NCBI GenBank assembly: GCA_013396755.1
Contig: VWZF01005999.1
Location: 103,158-167,157 of the forward strand
Direction: 5' to 3'
Length of the DNA: 64,000 nt
Source of the DNA: Sclerurus mexicanus
Lineage: Eukaryota > Chordata > Aves > Passeriformes > Furnariidae
Shown: positions 47,622 through 60,305 of the stretch, one piece after another
Position numbering within the stretch: the first letter of the stretch is position 1
Layout: every line of letters starts with the position of its first letter
The notes under the pieces: generated by a model
The model's input: the letters and a program-made list of their open reading frames with translations, nothing else
The model's database searches: none
What the model was told of the DNA's origin: nothing
Made by a program: the position numbers and the translations under genes

Positions 47622-48487
47622 GCAGACCCAGAGCCCAGCACTCTCAGCCCACAAGCACACCAGCATCTCTTGGGAAGGAGACAAGACTTGCTGCAACAGG
47701 GAAGACTCTCCATACCAAGGCATCACATCCACCGTCCTCCTTCAGAGGTGCCCAACCTCAACATCCCTCTCCAGTTCAAGCTGCTGCAAAAAGCTTGTAA
47801 CAGCCATTAAATATCTAAGTGGAAAATGGCTCTGACCTCCAAAACAACCTTCTGCTTTGCCACCCGATGCAGCAGCAAACCCCAGCTTGTGAAGCCAGTG
47901 CTTTTATGCACCTCCTCCCGAAGGGCAAGAGATTAACAAAGCTACAAAGCACCTCCCCGAGCGACGCAGGCTGGAAGGAGCAGGAAGTCCATTTGTCATC
48001 CCCAGCCGGCAACACAGGATCGATATGAACAATGAAGAAAGAGTAATTTAATCTCCCTGGGACCACGTTTCAGCACAGCCAAATGCAAAATGCTTTGGAG
48101 CAGCACAGCTGGTGCTGTGCAAGGGGCAAGGTTTAAGCTTTTGTTTCTGTGCAGCACATCCAGCACTGAGCTTTTCCCTGTGCCCGGATCCTGACCTGTC
48201 TAGTCCCAGGCTGCGCTTTCAGACACTTGTCTGGGGTAGCACTTGCCCAAACTGTCTCCCTCAGTGCCTAGGCACCCCAGAGATGGTCAAACACACGCTC
48301 TGTCACATGGGGAGCAGCACAATCAGCTTCCAATCCCCACTACAAAGAGGAAACGGATGACCATCATGGTTCACCCATCCACGAGGACAAGCATCTCATG
48401 GATGTTCCTTTCTGTCCAGACAAAAAGCAGGACTTGGTCCCAGGATTACACACAAATGCAAAGTTGGGAGCTGGAGTGTGGCTACTT

Positions 48488-48655
48488 CAAGGAAGTGGGG
48501 GAATCACCATCCCTGGAAAGATTTAAAAGCCACGTAAGATGTGGCATTTGGGGACATGAGTTAGTGGTGGACGTGGCAGTGTTTGGTTTGCAGTTGGACT
48601 CATTTATCTTAGAGGTGGTTTCCAACCTAAATGATTCTATGATTCTAATAGCAGG
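48488..48655 (+). repeat. CR1 3' fragment
   Basis: Contains accatccctggaaagattta, then agaggtggtttccaacctaaatgattctatgattcta, ending in the typical duplicated ATTCTATG tail. Plus orientation. Confidence 0.85.
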
Positions 48656-51600
48656 CTATGTAGCTGCAAGAGCATTCCTGAGCTACTCCTGCACTCCATC
48701 TCTGAGGTGGACAAAGCTCAGCCAAAGCCATGGCTGAGCTTGCACAGCACCAGCAACAGCTCAGCTTTGAGCAGATGGCTGGGCTCGGGACTTCCAAGAT
48801 CTCTTCCACCAAGACTTCTGGGACTCAAAGGCTTCCCATGGAAATGTCAGTCCTTGCAAGGCATCACCGATACCATTCACAAACATCCTTGGGAAAGACT
48901 CTGAAGCTTCTCTTTTGCATCAGCAGTTATTTTGTGTAGATAAAACAACAATGAGCAAGTTCTCAGGTAATAATTTAGCAGTGAGAGAACACGGCGATTG
49001 ACACAAAAAATGGTGAAACACGATGATAAAATGTGGTCTGTGAGTTCAAAAGCTCCAAGAGCTCCAAGCTCATCTGTTATTCTCTCCATTCATTTCTCTG
49101 CCAATGCCTGCAGCTGATTTGTCTGCCTGAAAACCTGATCCAACGCTTCATCCTTAGCTTGCAAACCACGGGCTCAAAAAACTACCTAAGACCCAAACTG
49201 AAAAGTGGCTAACACAGACCCAGAGAGAAGCACTGCCACCCTCCAGCCCACCTTGCTCCCCGGTGAAAACAGCATCCCTCTGAGCAGCAGCCCAAGCAGA
49301 AAGGTGCTGCAGTGTCTCTAACCTCACTGTGCTGTTGCCCCAGGCAGATGAGGTGGGAGGGTGCAGTCCCAAGTGCCAGAGCTCCCAGGGAACAGGCAAC
49401 AGCCAGACCTCTCATGCTGGTCAGAAGCACGGTGGAGGAGCACAGGGCTGCTCCAAAGCCTTGCTGCCCTGCCCAGGCTGAACCCGCAGTGCTGTCGCAG
49501 CCTTTCCACGCCCACAGCTCTCAGATCCCACAGGCCAAGCCAAGAGCAAACAAACACATGGTCACGGCTCTCCAGGGATGGCAAACGCGGCAGTGACGCC
49601 TGCACAGCACAATGTGCAACAGGGGGTTTCCAGCCAATTACCCTGCAAACTTCAGGCTAATTATTTTATCTATTATCTCAGTGGTTCTCTTCCACATTCC
49701 TGCCTTCCGAGTGCCATCGGCTCCTCCTTGGCTGTGCCTCAGCTGATCTCCCACTGATGTCTCCACGTGCCCTTTGCCAAGGGGACTCTGATGGCCATGC
49801 TGATGACTCCTTATGCCTATTTTCCCCTTGCCAAACCTTTTGTGTTCCTTCTCTGCCCTCACTGTGCTCACAGTCACCCCAGTTTACCAGCACCTGCCCA
49901 TTCCCCCCTCTCCTTGGCTACCCACTGGCTTTATCGAAATTAAGCCAGAGCAAAACTCAAACAGATGGCATCTGCTCCAGCATCCCATTCTTTTCTATCC
50001 CTTTAATCTACACCCTGTATTAGCACAAGTCACACAATCAGGCTTTTCTCTCAACTCAGTTCTGTCTCCACTATCACCAGCAATGGAGTTCAAGCCCCAC
50101 CATATCATCGGATGGCACTGGACACAAAATCCTTCAGCTGGGCTCTGAGCAGAGACAACCTGGGATAACTGAACTGGCAAGGGCTGACAAAAAAAACTTG
50201 GTTTACGTCAATGAGAGGAGGTACAAGGTGCCTTACAGCTGCACGGGCTGGTGAGCTATAACCCTGAGTGCCTGACACTGCAAAAGCTGCATACAAATGA
50301 GCAGGTAGTACTGAGAGGTGATCAGCTGATGACACGACAAGTTTAGCCCTGACTCATCTGGAGAGGGGTTTGCATTTTAGTGGCAGGTCAGACCTGCATG
50401 TCACATAGTCAGCACAGCTTGATTTAACAGATGGACATCGACCAGGGACCACAGTTTTAGCACGCTCAGTCTAACCAGCACAGCCCAGACTGCCACAGCC
50501 TCAGAAACCACCAGCATCTCCTCCAGCATTCCAGCAGAACGGCTTCAGGAGTGAGGAGAGTGGGATGGGGCAACACAGCACAGGCAGCAAAGGCAGCTGC
50601 CCTTCTGGGGCATTTTTCAGTACTCACTGTGCATCAGATGTCAGAGCTGGACTCAGGTCTGGAAGAGAACTTCCAGAGTTCTCTTGGAGAAGCGAGACAG
50701 TCTAGACAGAGATTTGCTAGAAGGAGCAAAGTCGCCAAATAAGATCTCAATTGCAATGTGATAAGCACAGAATAGCCTTCATGTCTCTGAAATAATCAGC
50801 TGGATAAAAGGGGCCTTGAGGCACACCAGCAGCTATCAGAAACTAGTGCACATAAATTTATGCAATCCACCAAACTGACACTGAACTGAGTGAAGAAATG
50901 TGGATTGAAACACCCAGAGCGACAGGAAAGACCTCAGATAACTCCATTTTGAGCAGAGCAGCAAGCTAGGCAAAACCTGGACTATTCAGACGTATTACAT
51001 GGAAAAAATAAAGAACACCCACCACCTTCTTGTGCTCCTTCAGAAGTAATGCCCAGAGGAGCTGCAGCAGGAATCTGTTGTGACAGCACCTGACAGTGCT
51101 GCATCTCAGGCAAACAGGAGACAAGGGACCTCCTGCATCATCAGGACCTACGTCCTCCTACAGCAGCAATCCTGCTCTTGTCACCAAGCGGAGAAGGGAA
51201 CACCTCCAGCATATCCACACTTAACAGCTCAGTCATTAAAGACTGCTGACACCTACGTTGTTTAAGCCTAATAGTAACAATACCCTGATGAAAATTAGTT
51301 TTCTGAAGTATCTGTGTAGAGAGTTGGTAGCTGGGAAATTTTAATTTTAAAACTTTCACTCTCGACAAAGGAAAATCAGATGTCAGCAATGGATCATAAA
51401 GTCAAAGACCCCACAGTCGTGGAGTAATTTAGTCATGAAGTTTGGAAAGGAGGAGAGAGGAAGAGTAGGAAGAAGTTGAAAGAAAAAGGCAATCAAAGCA
51501 GGAGAGAGTTCATACCACTTACCAGAACATTCACAAGCAGGAAAAAAAAGAGTCTAGACTCCATGAAGAACCCTCCAAATTAAGCCTCTCTCACGCAGCA

Positions 51601-52299
51601 GGAAACCAGGGATAAGGAATATATTCACGTACCTCTGGCTTTTGTCAGTGCAAGATTTACCCTTTCACAACAACTAATGCTTTGCAGCATGTTCAAAGCC
51701 ACTCTCCAGCCCTCTCTAGTCAATAGAGAGGGAGTGAGACCAAATTCTTATCTCTCTGTGGGGTATCTTGGATTAGATGCCAAGGTCCTGAAACTGGGGA
51801 AGATGAACCACACTCTGAACATGAAGTGTTTCCTGAGCTAACTACAGCAAGGAGAGATGGTTCTGGAACACCCAGCAAGAGCCTCACATCTGCTTGCTCG
51901 CACTGTCACGCTCTCCCAAAGAGCAGCACAATACAAAGCAGAGCTGTAGGGAAAGATTTCCTTTACTGCCTCATTTGGGGTGCCAGTATTTTTCTGCAGG
52001 TGTCAAGGCAGCGAGGGCAAAGAGAGCCCATTTCTAAGGGCTTTGGTTTGTGTGCATCCTCCCAAGTGTGCTGAGGAAGCCAAGGAGCGTGGGTCAGACG
52101 CCCCAAGGCCCTGGAGGGAACCTGCCCGAGCCCCGAGCACAGCAGCCTGGGCGCCGTCAGCGGAGGGGCAGCACCAAGGTCACGGCTCAAGGACACCTGC
52201 GTCATCCCTGCCTTCAGCACTTGGGGCCCACGAGCTGCAGGGCAATAAACACACACACAGGGAGGAAACTGGGTGGGACACGGCCCATGAGAGCACTTC

Positions 52300-52330
52300 A
52301 GAGCAGAGCAGAGCAGAGCAGAGCAGCAGC
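52300..52330. repeat. (AGAGC)n pentanucleotide run
   Basis: About five copies of agagc before a short cagcag run. A simple repeat in a GC-richer patch. Confidence 0.7.
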
Positions 52331-54099
52331 ACCAGGCACAGCCACGTCCCAGGTGTCGCTGCAAGTCCCTCAGCAGAGCAGGCTACAGAGACCTGGGTCA
52401 GCATCTTCTCCACGGTGCTGGCACACAGCAACCCTGGTGCTGGTTTGTAAGGAGCTGTTTAAAAGACCTAGCACTCAACAAGCTGTGTGGAGCTTAATTA
52501 ATCCTCCTGGGACAGGAGGCTCCCCTGAGAGGCTCTGCAGAGGTTTTAATTTAAGAATCTAGGGAGCCTGCACCTTCTGCTCAGATCCCATTACTCAGCC
52601 CATGCTCCTCGCTCAGTAGGAGTCAAGCGTGCACACACACTCCATCCATTCAGAATAAATGTACATCAGTGGCCACTTGGACTTGCAGCAGCACATTTCA
52701 GGAGATGATTTTTCTCTCCAACGAAAAAGTCATGAGAAATATGAACAAGGCAGAGCTCAGGAGACACAGAGAAACAATCCCAGGCCACCCCTTTCTGCAG
52801 CAGAGGAAGAGGATTCTACAGCTGCCTACACCCACAGGGCACCTGATCATTGCAGCAGTGGTACCACACAGGTGACCCAAGTCCCCAGCCCTTGTGGGAT
52901 GGGCAGAACAGTCTCTGTAGCCTCATTTAGTGTCCTGCAGAGTCCTTGCTGTAGACAAGGACAAGTTGAGCCCATTTTTCCCATGGGGGATACACGGAGA
53001 AGGACCCAGAGCAGAGCAGAGGAGCTGTGTGTGATGTGCTCCAGGAAACCCAGAGGAAACCTTTGAGCAGGTGGGGCATTGCCGCAGTAAAAACTCTCCG
53101 GGTGGCAGAGCCCACGGGAGGCAGGGGCTGAGCTGTGCATGGAGGGGCAGGATGGAGGCACGTGGACAGCACCTTCTCCATGCAAAGAGGCACTGCAGGG
53201 AGCCCCTCAGCATGTTCTATGCCCTCCTCAAAGGCTTTCTGGATTAGGCATTTCTGAAAAGCACAGGGGATCAACAGGGAGACACATAAAAACACCTGTC
53301 CTATGCCACAGTCTACGAGACCAGACACTCAAGGACTTTATGTTCCCCAGCCTGAGTCCAGCTAACTTTTCTGGTCAAACCACCTCCCTTCACACCACCA
53401 GGAGACTCTCCAGAGCTCCCACATAACTGTACCTGCAGCCTGTCAGTGGTTACAGCAGGTGTGTAGCAAACCAGAACCCCAGAGGCACCTCCCAGACTCC
53501 GCACAATAGATACTACCCGAGTGGCATCTGCCCACCTTGGTGTGGGCTAACAAGTCATTACGTTCAAAACACATTAGTCGCTCCCAAACACCCACACAAC
53601 CACTTGAAATCTTACCCATTACCGAATATGTTGTTTGTGTGACTGCCTAATCCCACTCCCAGAACCCCATCACAGCACTTACGCTGCTTAAAGTGTCATT
53701 TCTGGATATCCACCTGGCTGACCTCACCAGAAAGAATCCCACGTCCAAACCCCTGAACGCCACTGAAAGCACTCACATTTCCAATAACTGGTTACGGACA
53801 GGGTGCACCAAAACATGGGGAAAAGTTGCAGGCTTTGCACGGGGAGCTTTCTCTAGAGCCACTCCAGACTTTGAAGGATGGATTTCTTTACAACTCAAAC
53901 AGATGGCAATATACAGACAGCTCTGGATCTCTTCACTTCGAGCTGTAAGACTCCTCTTTCCTCCCAGCACAGCAGAGATGCCGTAATGCTGAGTTACACA
54001 GGGAGGTGACTGAGATCTCTCAGGAACACGGGTAGTGTCCTACACACGACTCCGGGTTATTCGAACGCAATTTCGTCTGACACAAAGAAGGTGTTACAT

Positions 54100-54680
54100 A
54101 ACGCAGCTGAAGTTTATTTCTCCCCATTTTCTTCCCCGGCAGCAAAGAGCTATTGTGGATGTAGCAGCGACAGCGACAGACCCACCCCTCGGCACGGCTG
54201 TGCTGGAGGAGCAGCTAAAAAGCTGCGCCAATGCCCCCAAATAGTCACGGGATGATTTCCACGACACTTGCACTGCAGCGTGGGAGAAGGGTCCTGTCCG
54301 CCTGTCTGGGCAAAGGGCACTGTAAGCAGAGCTCGTCCGGGACAGCTTCTTAAACCCCGGTAAAATCAAGCGGCAAATACATTTCCTAGGATCTCCCGTG
54401 CTTGATACTGAAAAGCAGCGGGGCTGAAGCAGCGGGGCTGGCCAGTGAGAGAAACGCTACACGGGCGGACGAGGAATACACCAGCAGACGAGGAATACAC
54501 CAGCAGCACAGGCACCATACGGAACCCAGAAGTGGTCCATGCAGCGGCTCGGGACAGAGACGCGGCGGGCGCGGATTTTCACACCCTTTTCCCCATTCCA
54601 AGGAGTGAGACCCCTCGGAGGAGGATGCTGGCTGTGCCCTCGGGCACTTCAGCCGGGGAGCACACACCGGGCGAGCCGGC
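54100..54680. promoter_or_regulatory. CpG-rich segment beside the assembly gap
   Basis: CpG density is clearly higher than in the preceding 40 kb (for example gagacgcggcgggcgcgg near 54557). It stops at the (TCCA)n tract that borders the gap. A CpG island here would suit the NSMF promoter and exon 1. I could not find the exon within the readable bases, so this is inference from composition and position. Confidence 0.3.
54470..54507. repeat. 18-bp duplication
   Basis: The segment gacgaggaatacaccagca occurs twice head to tail. A small local duplication in the CpG-rich segment. Confidence 0.6.
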
Positions 54681-54689
54681 CAGACATCC

Positions 54690-54798
54690 CTATCCATCCA
54701 TCCATCCCTCCATCCGTCTGTCCATCCATCCCTCCATCCCTCCCTCCATCCCTTCATCCATCCATCCATCCCTCCATCCGTCTGTCCATCCATCCCTC
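54690..54798. repeat. (TCCA)n/(TCCC)n tract at the gap edge
   Basis: Degenerate tetranucleotide repeat with a higher-order block (atccctccatccgtctgtcc) appearing twice. It runs straight into the Ns, which suggests that the repeat caused the assembly break. Confidence 0.9.
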
Positions 54799-54799
54799 C

Positions 54800-55219
54800 N
54801 NNNNNNNNNNNNNNNNNNNNNNNNNNNNNNNNNNNNNNNNNNNNNNNNNNNNNNNNNNNNNNNNNNNNNNNNNNNNNNNNNNNNNNNNNNNNNNNNNNNN
54901 NNNNNNNNNNNNNNNNNNNNNNNNNNNNNNNNNNNNNNNNNNNNNNNNNNNNNNNNNNNNNNNNNNNNNNNNNNNNNNNNNNNNNNNNNNNNNNNNNNNN
55001 NNNNNNNNNNNNNNNNNNNNNNNNNNNNNNNNNNNNNNNNNNNNNNNNNNNNNNNNNNNNNNNNNNNNNNNNNNNNNNNNNNNNNNNNNNNNNNNNNNNN
55101 NNNNNNNNNNNNNNNNNNNNNNNNNNNNNNNNNNNNNNNNNNNNNNNNNNNNNNNNNNNNNNNNNNNNNNNNNNNNNNNNNNNNNNNNNNNNNNNNNNNN
55201 NNNNNNNNNNNNNNNNNNN
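54800..55219. other. assembly gap (Ns)
   Basis: Run of N bases. Left border is a (TCCA)n tract, right border falls inside a CR1 copy. Real length is unknown. It is one possible location of NSMF exon 1. Confidence 0.99.
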
Positions 55220-55480
55220 CTGTGTGACAGGGACAGCACCCAGGGAATGGCTGGAGCTGTGTCAGGGCAGGGTCAGGTGGGATCTCAGGGAAAGGCTCTT
55301 CCCCCAGAGGGTGGTGGGCACTGCCCAGGCTCCCCAGGGCAGTGGGCACAGCCCCAAGGCTGCCAGAGCTCCAGGAGGGTTTGGATGATGCTCTGAGGGA
55401 CAGGGTGGGATTGTTGCGGTGTCTGTGGGTTGGAGTGGATGTCCCTGGTGGGTCCTTTCCAGCCGAGGACACTCCGTGGC
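55220..55480 (+). repeat. CR1 LINE fragment cut by the gap
   Basis: Almost the same sequence as the copy at 33888-34144 (agcacccagggaatggctgg, then gtggtgggcactgcccaggc). The 5' side is lost in the gap. Its 3' end is near ggctccgtga. Confidence 0.85.
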
Positions 55481-56024
55481 TCCGTGACCGCCTGAGGTGC
55501 CGGCCCAGCCGGCGGCTGCGAGGGGACACCCGGGGGCTGCTCCTCGGTCAGAAAACCCGGTGGTTCGGACACAGAACCGCAGCCTGCCTTCCTCAGATCG
55601 GGTGAAAGGTGTTGTGTTCACGTGGTTTATTTTCCACAGCTGGGCACTGTGTTGGCAGCAGGGCAGGGGTGGGGGCAGTGATGTCCCACAGTCCCACACA
55701 GCCGTGAAGGTTGGGCTGTTGGCTTTTGGACATGACAGCTCTAGAGGATTGGCACAAACACTTATTCTCCTCCGCTGGCTCTGTCCCCTGAGCACGTCAC
55801 TGCTCGCCGCCGTGGGCCCAGGGCAGGCTTCAGGCAGCACAGCAGTTCCCAGGGGTGACTGGGGGCAGCAGAGCCATGGGCAGGGCTGGGCATCAAGATA
55901 TCTCCTTGTCCCCAGGGTCACCTGCCAGAGCAAACACCTGCCTCGAGGTCCTCAAATGCTTGAAAATGAACCCAGCACAAGGAGCTGCTCAGCCAGCCCA
56001 GCCTCGGAGGATTTTCATTTCAGA

Positions 56025-56405
56025 GAATCACAGAACTGCTTGGGTTGGAAGGAACACCCAAAGATCACTTAGTTCACCTTCCACCACACCAAGTTGCTCC
56101 AAGCTCTGTCCAACCTAGCCTTGAACAATTCCAGGGGTGGGGCAGCCACAACTTAACTGGGCAACCTGTGCCAGGGACTCGCAACCCTCAACATAAAAAA
56201 TTCCTTTTTGCACAATCTAAATCTCTTTTCCTTTTGTCCTGTCACTACAGGCCCCAGTAAAAAGTCTCTCTCCATCTTTCCTGTAAACCCCCTTTATGTA
56301 TTGAAAGGCTGCAAGGAGGTCACCTTCTGTTCTCCATCTGAACAATCCCAGCTCCTTCAGCCCTTCCTTACAAGCAGAGGGATTCCTGTACTCAGATCAG
56401 TTCCA
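56025..56405 (-). repeat. CR1 LINE fragment, minus orientation
   Basis: Begins gagaatcacagaactgcttg and ggttggaaggaacacccaaa, the reverse complement of a CR1 3' UTR. It continues to the ccttcagcccttccttacaa segment. More diverged than the copy at 40350. Confidence 0.88.
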
Positions 56406-58999
56406 TGGGTGTAGGTTTTGATCCCTAGGAACATTTGGAAAAGCATTTTTCTTTGAGAAAGTATTTTACAAATCTACTTTCAGGGCACCTGAATGAGTAG
56501 GGGCAGCAGATGAAGAGACCAAAAGTTTGGGAAAACGATTCATAGACTCCAAAGTCAAATCTGCAAGAAAACATAAGAGGATTTGAACAAATTAAATGTT
56601 TGGTCTCTTAATATACACATTGAAAAATAAGTAATTTGTGTGGAGAGCAGGAAAAAAGATGAATCAGGTACCCAACTCTGTGTGTGTGTGTGTGGACACA
56701 AGGAGCAGGATACAAATACATCATCAAGGATATAAATACATAAACCCAATACAAGCAGGATACAAATACATAAATAGAAACACATTTTATCAGACACTGA
56801 GGAACTCACCACGAAGAACAAACTTTTGGAGCTGTGTCTTTGCTGAGGCCCAAGCTGGGAGCAGAAAAAATGCCATGTGTGCAAAATAAAGACATGTCTC
56901 TGCTTTTCAGCTTAGAGGAGCTGAGCGAAGGAGAGGATGAACACAGTTCTGCTGTTACCCAGTGACCTGAGTGGTGGGACTTCTTTAAACATTATGATCT
57001 CAATCCCACCTTGGTGAACAGGCTTTTGGGCAGGTACACCTCGTTTCTGTGTGTTGGAGTCAAGGGTGGTAGAGCTGATGCGTGTTCATCTGACCTGATG
57101 CCCAGCTTCCCTTCATGCCGCAGAAACACAGAGATCTGGAGGTGCACACAGTCCAAAGAAGGGAGAAGAGATGGAAATCCTTTAAAAATAAGGTCAGCCT
57201 GAGCCTCTTGCCTGTGCCTTCCATCCTTTTTCATCCTTTTTCACTAGAGGGGAGGAAATGTTCTTTATGTTTAAATAATTTACCAGTTGAGGCAAATGCT
57301 CTTCCTTAAAAATACACACTCCCCCTCCAAACTAACAGTCAGATCTGCTCTATCCCTGGCACAATCCCCACCAGATCCACCTGGAAACACCCCAGAGTTG
57401 CTCACAGTGACATTTTCCAGGTACAAAACAAAGCCCAGCATCAGTGAATTGGATTTCTTCCCACAGAGGATGACTTCCCTTAAACTTCTCCGCATGACTA
57501 TCCCCCGCCCCAGTCTTTGTCGCACAGCCTTGTCACCAAAGAGTCCCTACAACAGAAAATGAGAGAAAATCCATCTGTTTTGAGGGAACAACTTAAAAAA
57601 ACCCAACCTGTTGAGAATGTGAGCCGTGCAGTCTCCACTCAGCTGTGCCCTGTACTGTCAATTCCCAAAATCACAAATGCCTCAACCTTCGTTCTGTGTT
57701 CATTCTGCTCTCTGCCACCCTCGTGCCTCTTGGAGCTCTCTCCAACTCTCCCTTGCCCATTCCCCAGTAAGGCCTTACTCTTTGAGGCTGGGGAGGGTCC
57801 AGCCCAGCGCAGAGCTCACTTTGAAGGCACACTGGTTGCTCAGGGCTTGGCCTGATGGGTTTTGAAGACCTCCAAGGCTGGAGATGCCACCAGTGCTCTG
57901 GGCTGTGTCCCAAGGCTGCACCACTCTCACAGGGAAAGATTTCCGTACATGTAATGGGAATTCCCCGTGTTGCTGCCTGTTGCTCTGTGCGACCCTGGCT
58001 CCATCACTCCACAGCACCCCTTGAGCACTTGCCCATCTCCCTGCAGGTTCCACTCTTGGCTCTCTGCTCCTTCCCTGCCTTGGTTTAGAGTTTGCTCCCG
58101 GCCTTTGACTCTCTCCCCGGTGTTTAGGGGTCTTGTTTACCCCAGCGTGGCACAGAAGAGGAGGCAGCAGGCCCTTGGCTCATAACAGCTGGAGAGATTT
58201 CTTTGCTTCGTGCTAGGAAAAAAGTCAGGCGAGCCAGGCAGACAGTTCCCATCACTTCTCCATGGCAACAGGCCTTCCAGACATATGCACATAGGCAAGG
58301 AACATCACAGTCCCTCCACCCGAGCCCCAAACCCCCACTTGTGGAGCTCTCCCTGCTGAGCCCACCCCAAAACAACTCCCAGAATAATCACAGCTGCCCA
58401 GCGGAATGTTGCCCCCTTCCACTGGGGAAGGTGCAATGCCCTGGAGCCCAAGCCAGGCAAAATCCATCCCAGCCAGCGATTGGTTTTGTCCGTATAAATG
58501 TATCACACTTGAAAACCTGGTGTCAAACCAAACAGCACTTCCCTGTCTAGTGGAAAACCCAGAAGCTCAGACCTGCTAAGGACTAGCTCTTGGATCAGAT
58601 TCTGATTCTCAGACTTTAAGGAACCTGTCTTTTTATGTTTAGAAAAGCCGTTTTTGTCTAAACAAGCAAAAATGTGTATCCCGACAATTTAAATACAAAA
58701 AAGGAGAAATAAAGCAAGCCAAAACCAGTCACAGCAGCAACCTGCAGAAGGGAGAGGCAAACAATAATAAATACTTCTTCAAACATTGTCAAGCTGGAGA
58801 GACTGGAGAGTCAGAAGTTGGCCACGGTGCAAGAGAAGCATTCGTAGGAGATAAGGTCAGAACAGAAAAACAATGAATATTTTGCATCTGTAGTCAGTGA
58901 GGAAAAGCTTGGAGGTGTTCCTGTGCCAAAAGTCATCTTTATATGGATGTGGCATTGGACTTGGCTCATATTCAAGTGTCAGCAGGAGAAGTTGAGGAA

Positions 59000-59720
59000 T
59001 AAATAGCCAAACCAGAGAGTGCAAATTCACCAGACTGAGATGGTTCCCCTAAGTGCTCAGTGAGAACTCAGAGGTGAAACAGTTTAATTACTTAATTGTA
59101 GCATGTAATCCCTGTGTGTAACAGCCTCAGTGACTGAGAGCTTCAAGGTGACAGATGGGAAGGGTTTGGGGTTAAGACAGGCCCTGAAGTCCGAGGTCCC
59201 TCCTGGGCAAACTGCAATTGTAATAAAGAATCCCATTAATGCATGGCTGGATACAACTGAAATACTGGGAAGAAAACAAAAAAAGTTGTTTTTCCTGGAA
59301 TAAAAGAATGCTTCCTAAATCTATTGCAGTTCTTTAGAGGAGTTGATAAGCATGTGGTATAGGCTGCCTGGATTTCCAAAAGGTCTGTCATGCGACTGCC
59401 TTCCAGGAAGGCAGCTACCATGGGGTCAGCAGAAGAGGCTGGAAACAGATAAATACCTGGTGGAGGGATTCTCAAAGAGCAGCTCTCAGTGGGCAGCTCC
59501 TGAATGGAGGCAGGACAGGAATGGAGCCCCACGGAGCGCTGGGAGGGTCTGCTCTCTTCATATTCAGGAATAATCTTGAAATGGGGTTGAAAACAAGGCG
59601 TGACGAAGCTTGCTGCTGATGTTCAGGCATTCAGGGTCACAAACACATGGGATGCGGCGAGGAGTTATACAAGGACTTCATGACAGTGAATAACTGAGTA
59701 ATAAAATGGCTCAGGACATC
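59000..59720 (+). repeat. old CR1/L3-like LINE remnant
   Basis: Segments such as gttgataagcatgtggtata and gacagtgaataactgagtaa followed by taaaatggc recall ancient CR1/L3-type 3' ORF sequences of amniotes. It is heavily diverged and the ends are approximate. Confidence 0.4.
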
Positions 59721-60112
59721 CAGAGGAGATAATTACAGAGATAGACACACAGGGGAAAAACAATCCCGACTGCACAAGCACTGGGCTCTGCACCAGGTCC
59801 TTACCCTTAGAAATGCCCTCTTTCCCTTCCAGGTTCAGCTGAATAACATCCCTCTCACCCCCGAGCTGTGTTTGTGCCTCATGCTGGTCCCTGGCTTTGG
59901 TGGGCATACAAACCTGGGAGGAAAGGGGAAGGGACTCAGTGTGGTGAGCATAAAACCAGGACAAAGCAGGGTGTTTAATGGGCCATGTGAGATGGCTGCA
60001 GTTCCTGTGGTCCAGATCGCGACCAGGACTGTTTGTGGTCCCTGCCCAGAACATGGTCAATTACTCAGTTCCTGGGCAGGGCAGATATCAGGGGCAGCAG
60101 TGCTGAGGCAGG

Positions 60113-60305
60113 GCTGGGACCCCCTCCCAGGGACATTTCCCAGGGCTGGGATCCCCTCCCAGGGACATTTCCCAGGGCTGGGACCCCCTCCAGGGACATT
60201 TCCCAGGGCTGGGACCCCCTCCACGGACATTTTCCAGGGCTGGGACCCTCTCCAGGGACATTTCCCAGGGCTCAGACCCCCTCCCCAGGGACATTTCCCA
60301 GGGCT
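60113..60305. repeat. 31-33-bp tandem repeat, 6 copies
   Basis: The unit is ggctgggaccccctcccagg plus gacatttcccag. Copies vary by one or two bases in the c-run and a few substitutions. Open frames over it on both strands are by-products. Confidence 0.9.

Larger units (their letters stand above)
46574..54798 (-). other. NSMF: probable NSMF intron 1
   Basis: I searched this span on the minus strand for the NSMF start (MGA..., ending near AAKV before RAARAF) and did not find it. It is unique-looking sequence with a CR1 tail at 48488-48655 and small simple repeats: (CCAAG)n near 47600 and (AGAGC)n near 52303. CpG density rises after about 54000. Confidence 0.5.

Noticed and set aside
54445..55529. 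Open frames with long X runs across the gap
   Set aside because: They exist only because Ns were translated; the sequence is unknown.
56992..57234. Minus-strand open frame of 80 codons (LIFKGFPSLL...)
   Set aside because: No splice-site support that fits a known protein; likely chance.
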